A DNA stretch of 64,000 bases, from contig NZ_FUXB01000006.1 in assembly GCF_900167345.1 (NCBI RefSeq), forward strand, positions 186,001 to 250,000, written 5' to 3'. Source of the DNA: Vibrio cincinnatiensis DSM 19608. Lineage in GTDB: Bacteria > Pseudomonadota > Gammaproteobacteria > Enterobacterales > Vibrionaceae. Positions 37,306 to 46,257 of the stretch are shown in pieces. The notes beneath the pieces are model-generated. The model did no database searches. It was not told the origin of the DNA and was given only the letters and a program-made list of their open reading frames with translations. The translations under genes were made by a program, and so were the position numbers. Each line of letters begins with the position of its first letter. Position 1 is the first letter of the stretch.

Positions 37306-38184
37306 TTAAAAATCAAATAAGTAGTCACTGATCTTATCAGCGAGCCAAAGCATGGCTGGGTTTTCAGCGCCACCCGCGATGGTAAACATGCAATAATCTT
37401 CCTGTGTGAGTCCATAAGTATGGCGAATGACGGTGAGCCTTTGTTCACGGAGATGATGACGAATCAGAGGTTCAGGGAGTACGCCCCATGCACTTTCTGT
37501 CAAAATGGTTCCAAGCATATATTCAAAGCTTGAGAAACCGATATAACGACGAGAAAACGGCTCTAAGTTGGAGTTATCTTGCTCATTGAGGTAGACCATA
37601 ACGGCTTGCATGGACTTTCTTAAATCTTCATCTGTGACGGGTTTTAATTTTGTCAGTGGATGGTGGGGGCTGCATACCGACATCATGCGGATTTTGCCCA
37701 AAGGGTGATAGCTGATACGAGGATCGTCCAAGCGTTCATAATCCACACCAAAGGCGAAATCGACTTGTTGAGTCGCTACTAAATTGGCTAAGTCTCCACT
37801 TGAGGCGAGCACTAAGTTGAATGAGGTGTTAGGAAATAATTTATTCAACGAATGAGCAAGATCTTGCCACAGTACATCGGGTAATGAATCATCACGAGCA
37901 ATCCACATCTCTGCAGCAAACTCATCGGAAACCTGAGAACAGGTATGTTTAATGCGGGTGGCGGTAATCAATAAACTTTGGCAGTCTTTATAAATGGCTT
38001 TTCCTGCTTCAGATAGAGACACTTGATTACCGCTGCGTATAAATAACTCTACCTTCAGTTCATTTTCCAACGCTTTAACTGCCATGCTGAGCTTCGTTCG
38101 GTTGCATTCCAGTTGACGGGCAGCTTCGGAGACCGAGCCTGTATCCGCGATAGTACAAAATGCTTCTATTTGTGACAGGTTCAT
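37306..38184 (-). CDS. LysR-family transcriptional regulator
   Basis: The 292-residue protein has an N-terminal winged helix-turn-helix (FCTIADTGSVSEAARQLECN, residues about 9-28) and a C-terminal substrate-binding-like domain. It is divergent from the methyltransferase gene with a 175-bp gap, but target genes are not evident. No closer identification is possible. Confidence 0.9.
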   Translation of the reverse strand: MNLSQIEAFCTIADTGSVSEAARQLECNRTKLSMAVKALENELKVELFIRSGNQVSLSEAGKAIYKDCQSLLITATRIKHTCSQVSDEFAAEMWIARDDSLPDVLWQDLAHSLNKLFPNTSFNLVLASSGDLANLVATQQVDFAFGVDYERLDDPRISYHPLGKIRMMSVCSPHHPLTKLKPVTDEDLRKSMQAVMVYLNEQDNSNLEPFSRRYIGFSSFEYMLGTILTESAWGVLPEPLIRHHLREQRLTVIRHTYGLTQEDYCMFTIAGGAENPAMLWLADKISDYLFDF

Positions 38185-38358
38185 AACATTCTCAGTAAAA
38201 GAAAAACGGGTAGCAGAGTTAGGCCGAAGATTTTGACATTATCTTCATTAAAATCCTAATTTCTTGATGAAGATTGCACTCTAACTCTATGAAGTCTACT
38301 CTATTTTAGTTTAATCTTGTCACATTGCCCGACTACAAGAAGTAATACGGAGACCATG

Positions 38359-38940
38359 ATGGTACACGACTGGGACAACTACGCTGCACATTGGGAAAAA
38401 GATCAAGCAAACCTCGAGTTTTCTCGCCAAGTTTTTCAGCAGTTAAAGACAATGGCACCATTGGATGGAAAACATATACTCGATTTCGGTTGTGGTACGG
38501 GGCTACTGAGTCAGCATCTCTCCCCTTTGTGTAAAGATATTGTGGCGTTGGATAAGTCTGAAGCCATGATCGAAGAACTGGACAAAAAAGAACTCGCTAA
38601 TGTTGAGCCGGTGGTCGATCATTTAACCCGTGGACTTGTTGCACAGCACCCTGCTTTTCGTAAACAATTTGACTTTGTTCTTGCCGTCTCTGTTTGCGGA
38701 TACCTTTCTAATTTCCAAGAAGTGGCGGATATTGCCTATACCCTATTAGACGAGGGCGGGCAGTTTATCTTATGGGATTGGTCTAAAGACAATGTCTCAT
38801 TAGAATATGGACTCAGTGATACCGAGATCGTTAATGTATTAACTCGCTCCGGTTTTGCTCGCATCGATGTTGCTCATGCTTTTGATATTCAGACTCCCCA
38901 AGGTATAAAAAGCGTGTTAGTGGGGCTTGGCCAAAAGTAA
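38359..38940 (+). CDS. class I SAM-dependent methyltransferase
   Basis: The predicted 193-residue protein has the SAM motif ILDFGCGTGLLS (about residues 35-46), the motif II Asp in IVALDKSEAMI and a motif near FDFVLAVSVCGYLSN. The substrate cannot be read from the sequence. ATGs at 38356 and 38359 follow a GGAG; the second has the better spacing. It is divergent from the LysR regulator. Confidence 0.88.
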   Translation: MVHDWDNYAAHWEKDQANLEFSRQVFQQLKTMAPLDGKHILDFGCGTGLLSQHLSPLCKDIVALDKSEAMIEELDKKELANVEPVVDHLTRGLVAQHPAFRKQFDFVLAVSVCGYLSNFQEVADIAYTLLDEGGQFILWDWSKDNVSLEYGLSDTEIVNVLTRSGFARIDVAHAFDIQTPQGIKSVLVGLGQK

Positions 38941-39278
38941 CGATATTTCTTTCATGATACCCAGTCGATGCCATCGTTTCGGCTGGGTATGGTGACCCAC
39001 TTCTCCTCTCTTTTTATTTCTTCATTCATTGCTATGTTCGCCTCTGATTGGTCGCAGATACTGGCTATCTCATAAATGTTATCTCTCATTCATATTATTG
39101 TCATTATACTTACACATCTAAATATTTTATTGTTTTGATAAATATTTTTCTAATTTTTTTATTTATAAAAAACAAACTGTTATGTTTTATTTTTCTATTT
39201 GCATGATCAGTTAAGGGTTGAATTTCTCATTTTAGCTGTTAGTTTATAAAAGGAATTTGTTTAGAGTTCTAATTGAAT
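38941..39278. other. AT-rich promoter region of the ectoine operon
   Basis: About 330 bp, very AT-rich from 39100 to 39200, with no open frame of note. It must contain the ect promoter and sites for its salt-responsive control; I cannot assign specific sites. Confidence 0.5.
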
Positions 39279-39845
39279 ATGTGGCAGACAATGATGACAG
39301 CATCACCTTGGGTTGCATACCCAGACATTATGCAAAACACTCAGGATGAGTGGACGTTTCGTACTCCTAATCGAACCGATGGAAAGCGCGTGCATGAGCT
39401 TATCGCGCAATGTTCACCGCTGGATGAGAACTCCGCTTATTGCAACTTTTTGCAATCGACGCACTTTCACAATACGTGTGTGGTTGCTGAACGTAACGAA
39501 GAAATGGTGGGTTTTGTCTCAGCCTATCGCAAGCCGGATAAGCCTAATGAGCTCTTCATTTGGCAAGTTGCCGTGAGTAAAAACGCCCGTGGTATGGGTC
39601 TGGCTTTCCATATGCTGAACGAACTGCTAACTCGTGATGATTTACGTGACATTACCGTGTTAGAAACGACCATTACTCGTGACAATCAAGGCTCTTGGAG
39701 CCTATTTAAGAAACTTGACCGAGCCCATGGCGAACGCGGTGAAGTATCAACGTTTCTTGATGAAACCCGCCATTTTCATGGTGAGCATGATACCGAATAT
39801 TTATATCGCATTCCGCTACATTCACGAACTAACCAAAAAGGATAA
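39279..39845 (+). CDS. ectA: L-2,4-diaminobutyrate acetyltransferase
   Basis: The predicted 188-residue GNAT-family enzyme acetylates diaminobutyrate, the second step of ectoine synthesis. Visible are the acetyl-CoA region VSKNARGMGLAFHML and family blocks WQVAV and TTITRDNQGSW. The exact start is uncertain: a TTG at 39273 and ATGs at 39279, 39291 and 39294 are all in frame, and the ribosome site is weak. It is the first gene of ectABC-ask. Confidence 0.93.
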   Translation: MWQTMMTASPWVAYPDIMQNTQDEWTFRTPNRTDGKRVHELIAQCSPLDENSAYCNFLQSTHFHNTCVVAERNEEMVGFVSAYRKPDKPNELFIWQVAVSKNARGMGLAFHMLNELLTRDDLRDITVLETTITRDNQGSWSLFKKLDRAHGERGEVSTFLDETRHFHGEHDTEYLYRIPLHSRTNQKG

Positions 39846-39856
39846 ATCCCATCGTT

Positions 39857-41122
39857 ATGGATATCTTTAAAAAGAAAGAATCAAACGTTCAATCTTATGC
39901 CAATCATTTTCCTGTCGTATTTTCTACGGCAAAAGGAAGCTGGCTGTATACCAAAGATGGTGATGCCTATTTAGATTTTCTCGCGGGCGCAGGCTCGCTG
40001 AACTATGGCCATAACAACGCTATTTTTAAACAGGCATTGCTTGATTATATTGATAAAGACGGCATTACGCATGGCTTAGATATGCACTCAGAAGCGAAAG
40101 CTGGCTTTCTACAAGCGCTGCAAAATCTGATTTTTGCACCACGAGGATTGGACTATAAAGTTCAGTTTACTGGTCCCACTGGAACCAATGCGGTTGAAGC
40201 GGCGATGAAACTGGCTCGTAAAGTAACAGGGCGTACTAACATTGTGGCATTCACCAATGGTTTCCATGGTTGTACTTATGGCGCATTAGCCGCGACGGGT
40301 AACCAGCATCACCGTGGCGGTGCTGGCTTAGGCTTATCGGGCGTGACGCGCTTACCTTATGATGGTTATGCCGATATTGACGGTTTAGCTTTGTTTGAAA
40401 CGATGTTGAGTGATCATTCTTCGGGATTAGATAAACCCGCAGCAGTGCTATTAGAAACCGTACAAGGTGAAGGTGGGCTGAATGCTGCCTCCAATCGCTG
40501 GTTACAAAAATTAGCCAAAATATGTAAGGCACATGGCATTTTAATGATTGTTGATGACATTCAAGCTGGGTGTGGCCGTACAGGAACCTTTTTTAGTTTC
40601 GAACCGGCAGGCATTCAGCCTGACATTGTGACCTTATCCAAGTCAATTGGTGGGTATGGATTACCGATGGCGGTTGTTCTATTTAAACCCGAGCTGGATG
40701 CGTGGAAACCGGGTGAGCATAACGGCACCTTCCGTGGTAATAACCATGCGTTTGTGACAGCAACCAAAGCGTTGGAAACGTATTGGGCGAATGATGAATT
40801 TGAGCAACATATCAAAGCGCGTGCTGAGCAAGTGACGAATACGATCCAGCAAGCACTTCGCCGTTTCCCAAGCTTGTTTACTCGTTTGAAAGGACGAGGC
40901 TTGATGCAAGGCATCGAATGTCAAAATGGGGAGATCTCCGGCAAGGTCGCTCGTGAGTGTTTTCGTCTCGGTATGGTGATTGAGACGGCTGGCCCTGATG
41001 ATGAAGTGGTGAAATTTTTCTGCCCACTGACGATCAGTGAAGATGAGCTAGAACAAGGTCTGAGCATTTTCCAACAAGCGGTTGAAAATGTTGCCCCCAA
41101 TTTTATTCAAAAAGCGTCTTAA
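39857..41122 (+). CDS. ectB: diaminobutyrate--2-oxoglutarate aminotransferase
   Basis: The 421-residue class III PLP-dependent aminotransferase makes diaminobutyrate from aspartate semialdehyde. Motifs include FTGPTGTNAVEAAMKLARK, IVDDIQAGCGRTG, and the PLP lysine in TLSKSIGGYG. It starts 11 bp after ectA. Confidence 0.96.
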   Translation: MDIFKKKESNVQSYANHFPVVFSTAKGSWLYTKDGDAYLDFLAGAGSLNYGHNNAIFKQALLDYIDKDGITHGLDMHSEAKAGFLQALQNLIFAPRGLDYKVQFTGPTGTNAVEAAMKLARKVTGRTNIVAFTNGFHGCTYGALAATGNQHHRGGAGLGLSGVTRLPYDGYADIDGLALFETMLSDHSSGLDKPAAVLLETVQGEGGLNAASNRWLQKLAKICKAHGILMIVDDIQAGCGRTGTFFSFEPAGIQPDIVTLSKSIGGYGLPMAVVLFKPELDAWKPGEHNGTFRGNNHAFVTATKALETYWANDEFEQHIKARAEQVTNTIQQALRRFPSLFTRLKGRGLMQGIECQNGEISGKVARECFRLGMVIETAGPDDEVVKFFCPLTISEDELEQGLSIFQQAVENVAPNFIQKAS

Positions 41123-41131
41123 GGAAAAATC

Positions 41132-41518
41132 ATGATTGTTAGAACATTAGAAGAGTGTCGTCAAAGCGAACGTCGTGTTGTGGCAAAAACATGGGAAAGT
41201 GTTCGCATGTTACTCAAAGACGATAATATGGGTTTTTCATTCCATATTACGAATATTTACCAAGGAACCGAGACGCATATTCACTATAAAAACCACTTAG
41301 AATCCGTGTATTGCGTATCCGGGGAAGGGGAAATAGAAGTGGTTGGCGGAGAAACGTATCCGATCAAACCGGGCACTTTATATATTCTTGATAAGCATGA
41401 TGAACATTACCTACGTGCTTATAAAGAGGCGGATATGGTGATGGCGTGTGTCTTTAACCCACCGTTGACCGGTGCTGAAGTCCATGATGAAGATGGTGTC
41501 TATCCCATCGTCGAATAA
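41132..41518 (+). CDS. ectC: L-ectoine synthase
   Basis: The 128-residue cupin cyclises N-gamma-acetyldiaminobutyrate to ectoine. The cupin motifs are seen as [20 protein letters not shown] and the second block with [11 protein letters not shown]. It lies 9 bp after ectB with AAGGAAAA upstream. Confidence 0.96.
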   Translation: MIVRTLEECRQSERRVVAKTWESVRMLLKDDNMGFSFHITNIYQGTETHIHYKNHLESVYCVSGEGEIEVVGGETYPIKPGTLYILDKHDEHYLRAYKEADMVMACVFNPPLTGAEVHDEDGVYPIVE

Positions 41519-41549
41519 CATCAATCCGTATTTAATACAAGGAGACTCC

Positions 41550-42980
41550 ATGTCTTACACCGTAGAAAAAATCGGTGGTACTTCGATGTCTGCATTTGAT
41601 GCAGTCCTCGATAATATTTTACTGAAGCCGAATCATCCTTATGGTCGAGTATTTGTGGTTTCAGCTTATTCAGGGATGACTGATGCCTTACTCGAATGTA
41701 AACGTACGGGTAAACCAGGCATTTATCAGATGATTGCTAAGCGTGATGAAGGCTGGCAAGAAACGATGTATGAGCTTGAACAGCGCATGCTGATGATCAA
41801 CGAAAATTTATTTGCCGACCCAATGAGTCGAATGCGGGCCGATAAATTTATCCGTTCACGTATCTCAGAAGCGGTAAATTGCGTTAATAATATTTTGGAA
41901 ACCTGTCAGTATGGGCAGTTTTCTCTACGCCATTATTTACCGCAGATTAGAGAGTTTCTCTCTTCGATTGGGGAAGCGCACAGTGCCTATAATACGGCTC
42001 TGAAATTGAAAGCGCTGGGTATTAATGCTCGATTTGTCGATCTATCAGGATGGAATGAAGAAACTCGCGGTAAGCTAGATGAAGTGATTGAGCGTGCCTT
42101 TGCCGATATTGATGTTACGACAGAATTACCGATTGTGACTGGCTATGCCTATTGTGACGAAGGACTGATGAAAACCTATGATCGTGGTTATAGTGAAATG
42201 ACCTTTAGCCGGATTGCGGTATTAACCGAAGCCGATCAAGCGATTATTCACAAAGAGTATCACTTAAGTTCTGCTGACCCTCGTGTCGTTGGGCCGGAAA
42301 AAGTACGCCCGATGGGGCTAACTAACTTTGATGTTGCCGATCAACTGGCTAACTTAGGAATGGAAGCGATTCACCCCAATGCTGCCGCTGGGCTGAGAAA
42401 TAAAGGGATTGAGCTTCGCGTTAAAAATACCTTTGAGCCTGAGCATGCTGGAACTCTGATTTCTAATCATTATCAGCCAGAAGCGAACAACGTTGAGATC
42501 ATCGCTGGACGTAATAAAGTATTCGCACTGCACATGTTTGACCAAAGCATGGTGGGGAGTGTTGATAATGCCAGCTATGAATTGATGGAAATTATTGCTG
42601 AAGCGAAAGTGCATTTGGTCGGTAAAGAAATGAATGCAAATTCAATGACTTACTACCTAAGCGGCACGAGTGATAACCTTAACCATGTGCTTTATAAAGC
42701 GGAAAAACGTTACCCTAATGCTTCCATTTCTGGAAAAATGGTGGCGCTAATCTCTGCGATTGGTTCATCAATCAATACCAACTTTGCATTAGGTAAAGGA
42801 ATGCAAGCATTGATTGAAGCCAATGTGAACCCCATGGCAGCCCATTCTTCAATGCGAAATGTTAACGTTCAGTTTGTGGTTGAAGACAGTGATTATAACA
42901 ATGCGATTTGTGCGTTACACCAAGCGTTGATCGTTGCCAAAAGTGGCAGTAAACAAAGTAATAAAGTGAAAGCCGCTTAA
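41550..42980 (+). CDS. ask: aspartate kinase specialised for ectoine synthesis (Ask_Ect)
   Basis: The predicted 476-residue aspartokinase begins TVEKIGGTSM, the nucleotide-binding start, and has C-terminal ACT domains. It supplies aspartyl phosphate for the pathway and is expected to be less sensitive to lysine/threonine feedback than housekeeping kinases, as known for ect-linked enzymes. ATG 41550 follows AAGGAG; the frame is open further upstream into ectC. A terminator follows. Confidence 0.94.
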   Translation: MSYTVEKIGGTSMSAFDAVLDNILLKPNHPYGRVFVVSAYSGMTDALLECKRTGKPGIYQMIAKRDEGWQETMYELEQRMLMINENLFADPMSRMRADKFIRSRISEAVNCVNNILETCQYGQFSLRHYLPQIREFLSSIGEAHSAYNTALKLKALGINARFVDLSGWNEETRGKLDEVIERAFADIDVTTELPIVTGYAYCDEGLMKTYDRGYSEMTFSRIAVLTEADQAIIHKEYHLSSADPRVVGPEKVRPMGLTNFDVADQLANLGMEAIHPNAAAGLRNKGIELRVKNTFEPEHAGTLISNHYQPEANNVEIIAGRNKVFALHMFDQSMVGSVDNASYELMEIIAEAKVHLVGKEMNANSMTYYLSGTSDNLNHVLYKAEKRYPNASISGKMVALISAIGSSINTNFALGKGMQALIEANVNPMAAHSSMRNVNVQFVVEDSDYNNAICALHQALIVAKSGSKQSNKVKAA

Positions 42981-42997
42981 ACTTGCTTGAGTCGTCG

Positions 42998-43030
42998 ACC
43001 CCCATTGATCTTAATCAGTGGGGGTTTTGT
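42998..43030 (+). terminator. terminator of ectABC-ask
   Basis: ACCCCCATTGAT (42998-43009) pairs with ATCAGTGGGGGT (43014-43025), with one G-T, followed by TTTGTTTTTT. Confidence 0.9.
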
Positions 43031-43068
43031 TTTTTCTCTTTCCACCCGTGCTGTTTGAATGAGCAATA

Positions 43069-43284
43069 TTAGTGAATGGTTGGTGCTAACCATTGTGCTA
43101 ATTTTCTCAAATCCACATGGATGATCCAACGTACGGGGTGAGCCAGCGTTATGGGCTGCTGAGGCAAAGAAAAAATAGTATCTTGGCAACGCTGTGGAAA
43201 TGTCATGACTGCGGGCCATTGAGTGTTCACGGCTTTTGATGTTGATTCAACGATTTGCAAATGGATTGTGGGGTATTGATTCAT
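43069..43284 (-). CDS. small hypothetical protein, 71 residues
   Basis: ATG 43284 is preceded by AGGAGAG with ideal spacing, which is the main support for a real gene. The product has no signal peptide and no recognised motif; it contains several Pro/Gln residues and the stretch VRWIIHVDLRKLAQWL. It is convergent with ask and about 37 bp from its terminator. Function unknown. Confidence 0.5.
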   Translation of the reverse strand: MNQYPTIHLQIVESTSKAVNTQWPAVMTFPQRCQDTIFSLPQQPITLAHPVRWIIHVDLRKLAQWLAPTIH

Positions 43285-43452
43285 TTTCACCTCTCCTGAT
43301 TGAGGAGAACACGGGTTCTTCTCTATCTATCATCAAAGCTAAGCAAGGCTGGTACATCATGGATGTTTTTCATCGCTTGTGCTTATTATGATAAATGAGG
43401 GCTACGACTAGAAGTTCAAGGGAAAAGGTTGCGTAGAGTGTGAAAAAACCGC

Positions 43453-43482
43453 AGGCGATGCCATTTACTGAGCCATCGCCAA
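43453..43482 (-). terminator. terminator after yibE/F-like gene
   Basis: GGCGATG (43454-43460) and CATCGCC (43474-43480) pair, and the minus strand continues into six T. Confidence 0.75.
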
Positions 43483-43493
43483 CATTTTATTGC

Positions 43494-44645
43494 CTACTTA
43501 CCATTACATGAGGCCGTGAGCTTTTCGGTGAGTACCGAAGAGGTAACATGGTGGTCGTGTAATTGAGTACGAAATAACATACTGTTAGCGATCCAAGCCG
43601 TTAAGGGCGCGACAATCACGAGGGATAAACTTCCCATTAATGTTCTTGCTACTTCACTGGCGACTAATTTCATATTGAAAATCTGCATTAAGCTGGTATC
43701 TCGGCTAATAAACAGCATTAATAGTGTCAGAAAACCACCTGAGTATGCCAGTAATAGGGTGGTTGTCATGGTACCAATTACTGCATTTCCAACTCTAAAG
43801 CCTGAGCGAAGGAGCTGTTTTTTATTCATTTCTGGATTGGTGAGTTTGAGCTCTTCCATCGTTGCGGCCATTTCCATCGCTACATCCATGGCCGCGCCAC
43901 TGGCTCCAATGAGAACAGCCGCATAAAGCACATCAAGCATATTGAGATGCATCCCAGTTTCAAAAAGTAGGAGCTGGGCCATGGGTTGTGTCATACCATC
44001 AAGTTTGAGTACTTTCCCACACATGAGACAAAGTAACGCGGTGATCATCAAACCAATGAGTGTTCCTATAAATGCGGCTTTTCCTTTATTGGTCCAACCT
44101 GCGATGGAAAAAATGATAAGTGCACTGAGTGTAATAAGCGTTGCGGTCGTGATGAACATCGGGGGATAACCGGCGACAAGCCCTGGAATTAATAACTGCC
44201 AAATAATCAGCACGGAACCAACAAAAGAGATCAGCGCTCTCAAACCAATATGACGAGCATAAGCGAGCAGCGCAATCGCAAAAAGTGCAAATAACATCAT
44301 TAAATAAGGTAGCCGATAATGAGAGAGCGCTTTGATATGGTGAACTTGCCCATTTTGATTGAACTGTATGGCGACTAAAATCGTATCCCCCGGTTGATAA
44401 AATTCATCATATTCCAGTGTTCCAGTGAGTAAATTGAAAGCAGAGTAAGGCTTATCGGGGTAGTTTTTTAACTCAATGGTCAGGGTTTGCATACCAATGC
44501 GGTTACTGCCAATGACCGTGAGTTGGCTGTCATCACAAGCAAGCACGGTGGCAACGTGTTCGGGTTGTTGACCTTTCCCGGATCCCATCGCCCCGTATAC
44601 AGTAAAACAGAGTAACACGATGACGGCTAGGTAGATGCCTCGCAT
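43494..44645 (-). CDS. YibE/F family membrane protein
   Basis: The predicted 383-residue protein has an N-terminal membrane anchor, an extracytoplasmic beta-rich domain (about residues 25-105) and about eight transmembrane segments. The stretch GASGAAMDVAMEMAATMEEL is the YibE/F family signature. Its function is not well known. ATG 44645 with TAAGGAG upstream is preferred over an upstream in-frame start. It follows the alkaline phosphatase gene on the same strand by 63 bp and may be co-transcribed with it. Confidence 0.88.
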   Translation of the reverse strand: MRGIYLAVIVLLCFTVYGAMGSGKGQQPEHVATVLACDDSQLTVIGSNRIGMQTLTIELKNYPDKPYSAFNLLTGTLEYDEFYQPGDTILVAIQFNQNGQVHHIKALSHYRLPYLMMLFALFAIALLAYARHIGLRALISFVGSVLIIWQLLIPGLVAGYPPMFITTATLITLSALIIFSIAGWTNKGKAAFIGTLIGLMITALLCLMCGKVLKLDGMTQPMAQLLLFETGMHLNMLDVLYAAVLIGASGAAMDVAMEMAATMEELKLTNPEMNKKQLLRSGFRVGNAVIGTMTTTLLLAYSGGFLTLLMLFISRDTSLMQIFNMKLVASEVARTLMGSLSLVIVAPLTAWIANSMLFRTQLHDHHVTSSVLTEKLTASCNGK

Positions 44646-44708
44646 GAATTTCTCCTTATAAGAAAACGGAAGCGCAGTTGGCTTCCGCATTCAATTTGGT
44701 TTTGCTGA

Positions 44709-46100
44709 TTAGCCTTGACGGCCAATATTGACTTGCATGATCTCCGCGATGGTTTGTGCCACTTGGGTGTTGTCTTTAAAGCCCCCTAGTTTATCGGCCT
44801 GAACCCCGATAGCAGAGAGAGGCAGTTGTGTTGCGGTATGGGCATAAGATGTCCAATAAACCCCAGCGCGTTTTGAGGTAATATGAGCCACCGCAATAGC
44901 CACGGGATCATAACCGCCATAAAGATTTTTGAGGTTAGGCGCTTTTTTATCAACGGCGTTCATTGCGGTTTCAATCAATGACTTTTCTTCATCGCTGAGT
45001 GTGCTCAAGTCAAATTGCGCGGCAATATGTTGGTAGAAAGCGGAGCGATTACCCTGATAGACGCCTTGTAGTTTGTCTTCGATAGACTCTTTAGCGTGGG
45101 TAACATTATCGAGAGTCATGAAATAATTTTTGCCAAACCCCATACCCATACCCCCCGTTTCGTGATCGCCGGTCACAATCACTAATGTGTCATCTGGATT
45201 TTTGTGATAAAAATCGAGTGCTTTTTGTACTGCTTGATCAAAGGCAAGGGTATCGAAAATCGTGCCTGCAATATCATTGGCGTGTGAAGCATGGTCAATA
45301 CGCCCTCCCTCGATCATAAGGAAAAAACCGTCTTTATTCTTTGCGAGGAGATCAATCCCTTTCTCTGTCATCTCCGCGAGCGATGGAAGGTGATTCGTTT
45401 TAATTCGATCAATTTCATAAGGTTCATGTGAAGCGCTAAACGCGGCAAATACTTTATCGCCAGCTTTAGGGTGATAGCCGCGGAAACTGGCGACCGATTC
45501 ACTACCGACAAAAGTTCGGTAATCATTTTTCTTCATCGTCGCAACCAGATCTTTACCATCTGTACGTTTGGAATTTTTACCTGCTACAAAGTGTCGATAA
45601 CCGCCGCCAGCGAAATAAGTAATGCCGGAATTGGTATAGTCTTGAGCAATCTCATTTTCATTATCTCGGCTGATGTTTTTAGCAATAAACGCGGCAGGAG
45701 TGGCATGCGTAAGACGAGTGGTGGTAATAAGGCCCGTGGTCATGCCTTTTTTCTGAGCGCCTTCGAGCAGAGAGGCAACTTTAGTGCCATTGGGTAACAT
45801 GCCAACCATACCATTATCGGTTTTCATACCCGTGGCTAAAGCCGTTGCCGATGCCGCTGAGTCTGTGACTAGGGAATCGGCTGAGTGGGTTGTGTTTATT
45901 CCGGTAATTGGCAGGCTGTTCATGGCTAAACGTGCGTTTTTATCGCCGGTTTTCTCTTGCAGATAATACTCTGCGACTTGGCGTTGGGCTGTTGCCATGC
46001 CATCTCCAATCAGATAAATGACATGTTTGGGTGCATCGGCTAATACAGAGGTACTTAATAAGGTCAGTGCCGTGAGAGTGGCATAGTTAAACTTTGACAT
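44709..46100 (-). CDS. periplasmic alkaline phosphatase
   Basis: The predicted 463-residue protein has a signal peptide (YATLTALTLLSTSVLA, cleavage before DAPKH). Metal and catalytic motifs are IYLIGDGM, VTDSAASATALATG with the active Ser, IEGGRIDHASHAND and TGDHETGG. It releases phosphate from phosphomonoesters in the periplasm. Two in-frame ATGs exist at 46115 and 46100; the latter has a GGAAAT about 10 nt upstream and gives a compact signal peptide. No convincing Pho box was found in the short upstream region. Confidence 0.92.
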   Translation of the reverse strand: MSKFNYATLTALTLLSTSVLADAPKHVIYLIGDGMATAQRQVAEYYLQEKTGDKNARLAMNSLPITGINTTHSADSLVTDSAASATALATGMKTDNGMVGMLPNGTKVASLLEGAQKKGMTTGLITTTRLTHATPAAFIAKNISRDNENEIAQDYTNSGITYFAGGGYRHFVAGKNSKRTDGKDLVATMKKNDYRTFVGSESVASFRGYHPKAGDKVFAAFSASHEPYEIDRIKTNHLPSLAEMTEKGIDLLAKNKDGFFLMIEGGRIDHASHANDIAGTIFDTLAFDQAVQKALDFYHKNPDDTLVIVTGDHETGGMGMGFGKNYFMTLDNVTHAKESIEDKLQGVYQGNRSAFYQHIAAQFDLSTLSDEEKSLIETAMNAVDKKAPNLKNLYGGYDPVAIAVAHITSKRAGVYWTSYAHTATQLPLSAIGVQADKLGGFKDNTQVAQTIAEIMQVNIGRQG

Positions 46101-46257
46101 TGCGTTTATTTCCATGTTGTTAGTGTGGTTTCTGTTCAACACGCTAAGCGACAAAGATGAATGATTTCTTACAAAATCATGTCACGTTCAATCGCAATGT
46201 CTGATGATTGATTAAGATCAAGTTATCCTTTCTTTGTTGGGCGCTATGGTTACCGAG

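Noticed and set aside
42977-43219. Minus-strand frame of 80 codons overlapping the ect terminator
   Set aside because: It runs through the terminator hairpin and competes with the 71-residue frame, which has a better ribosome site.
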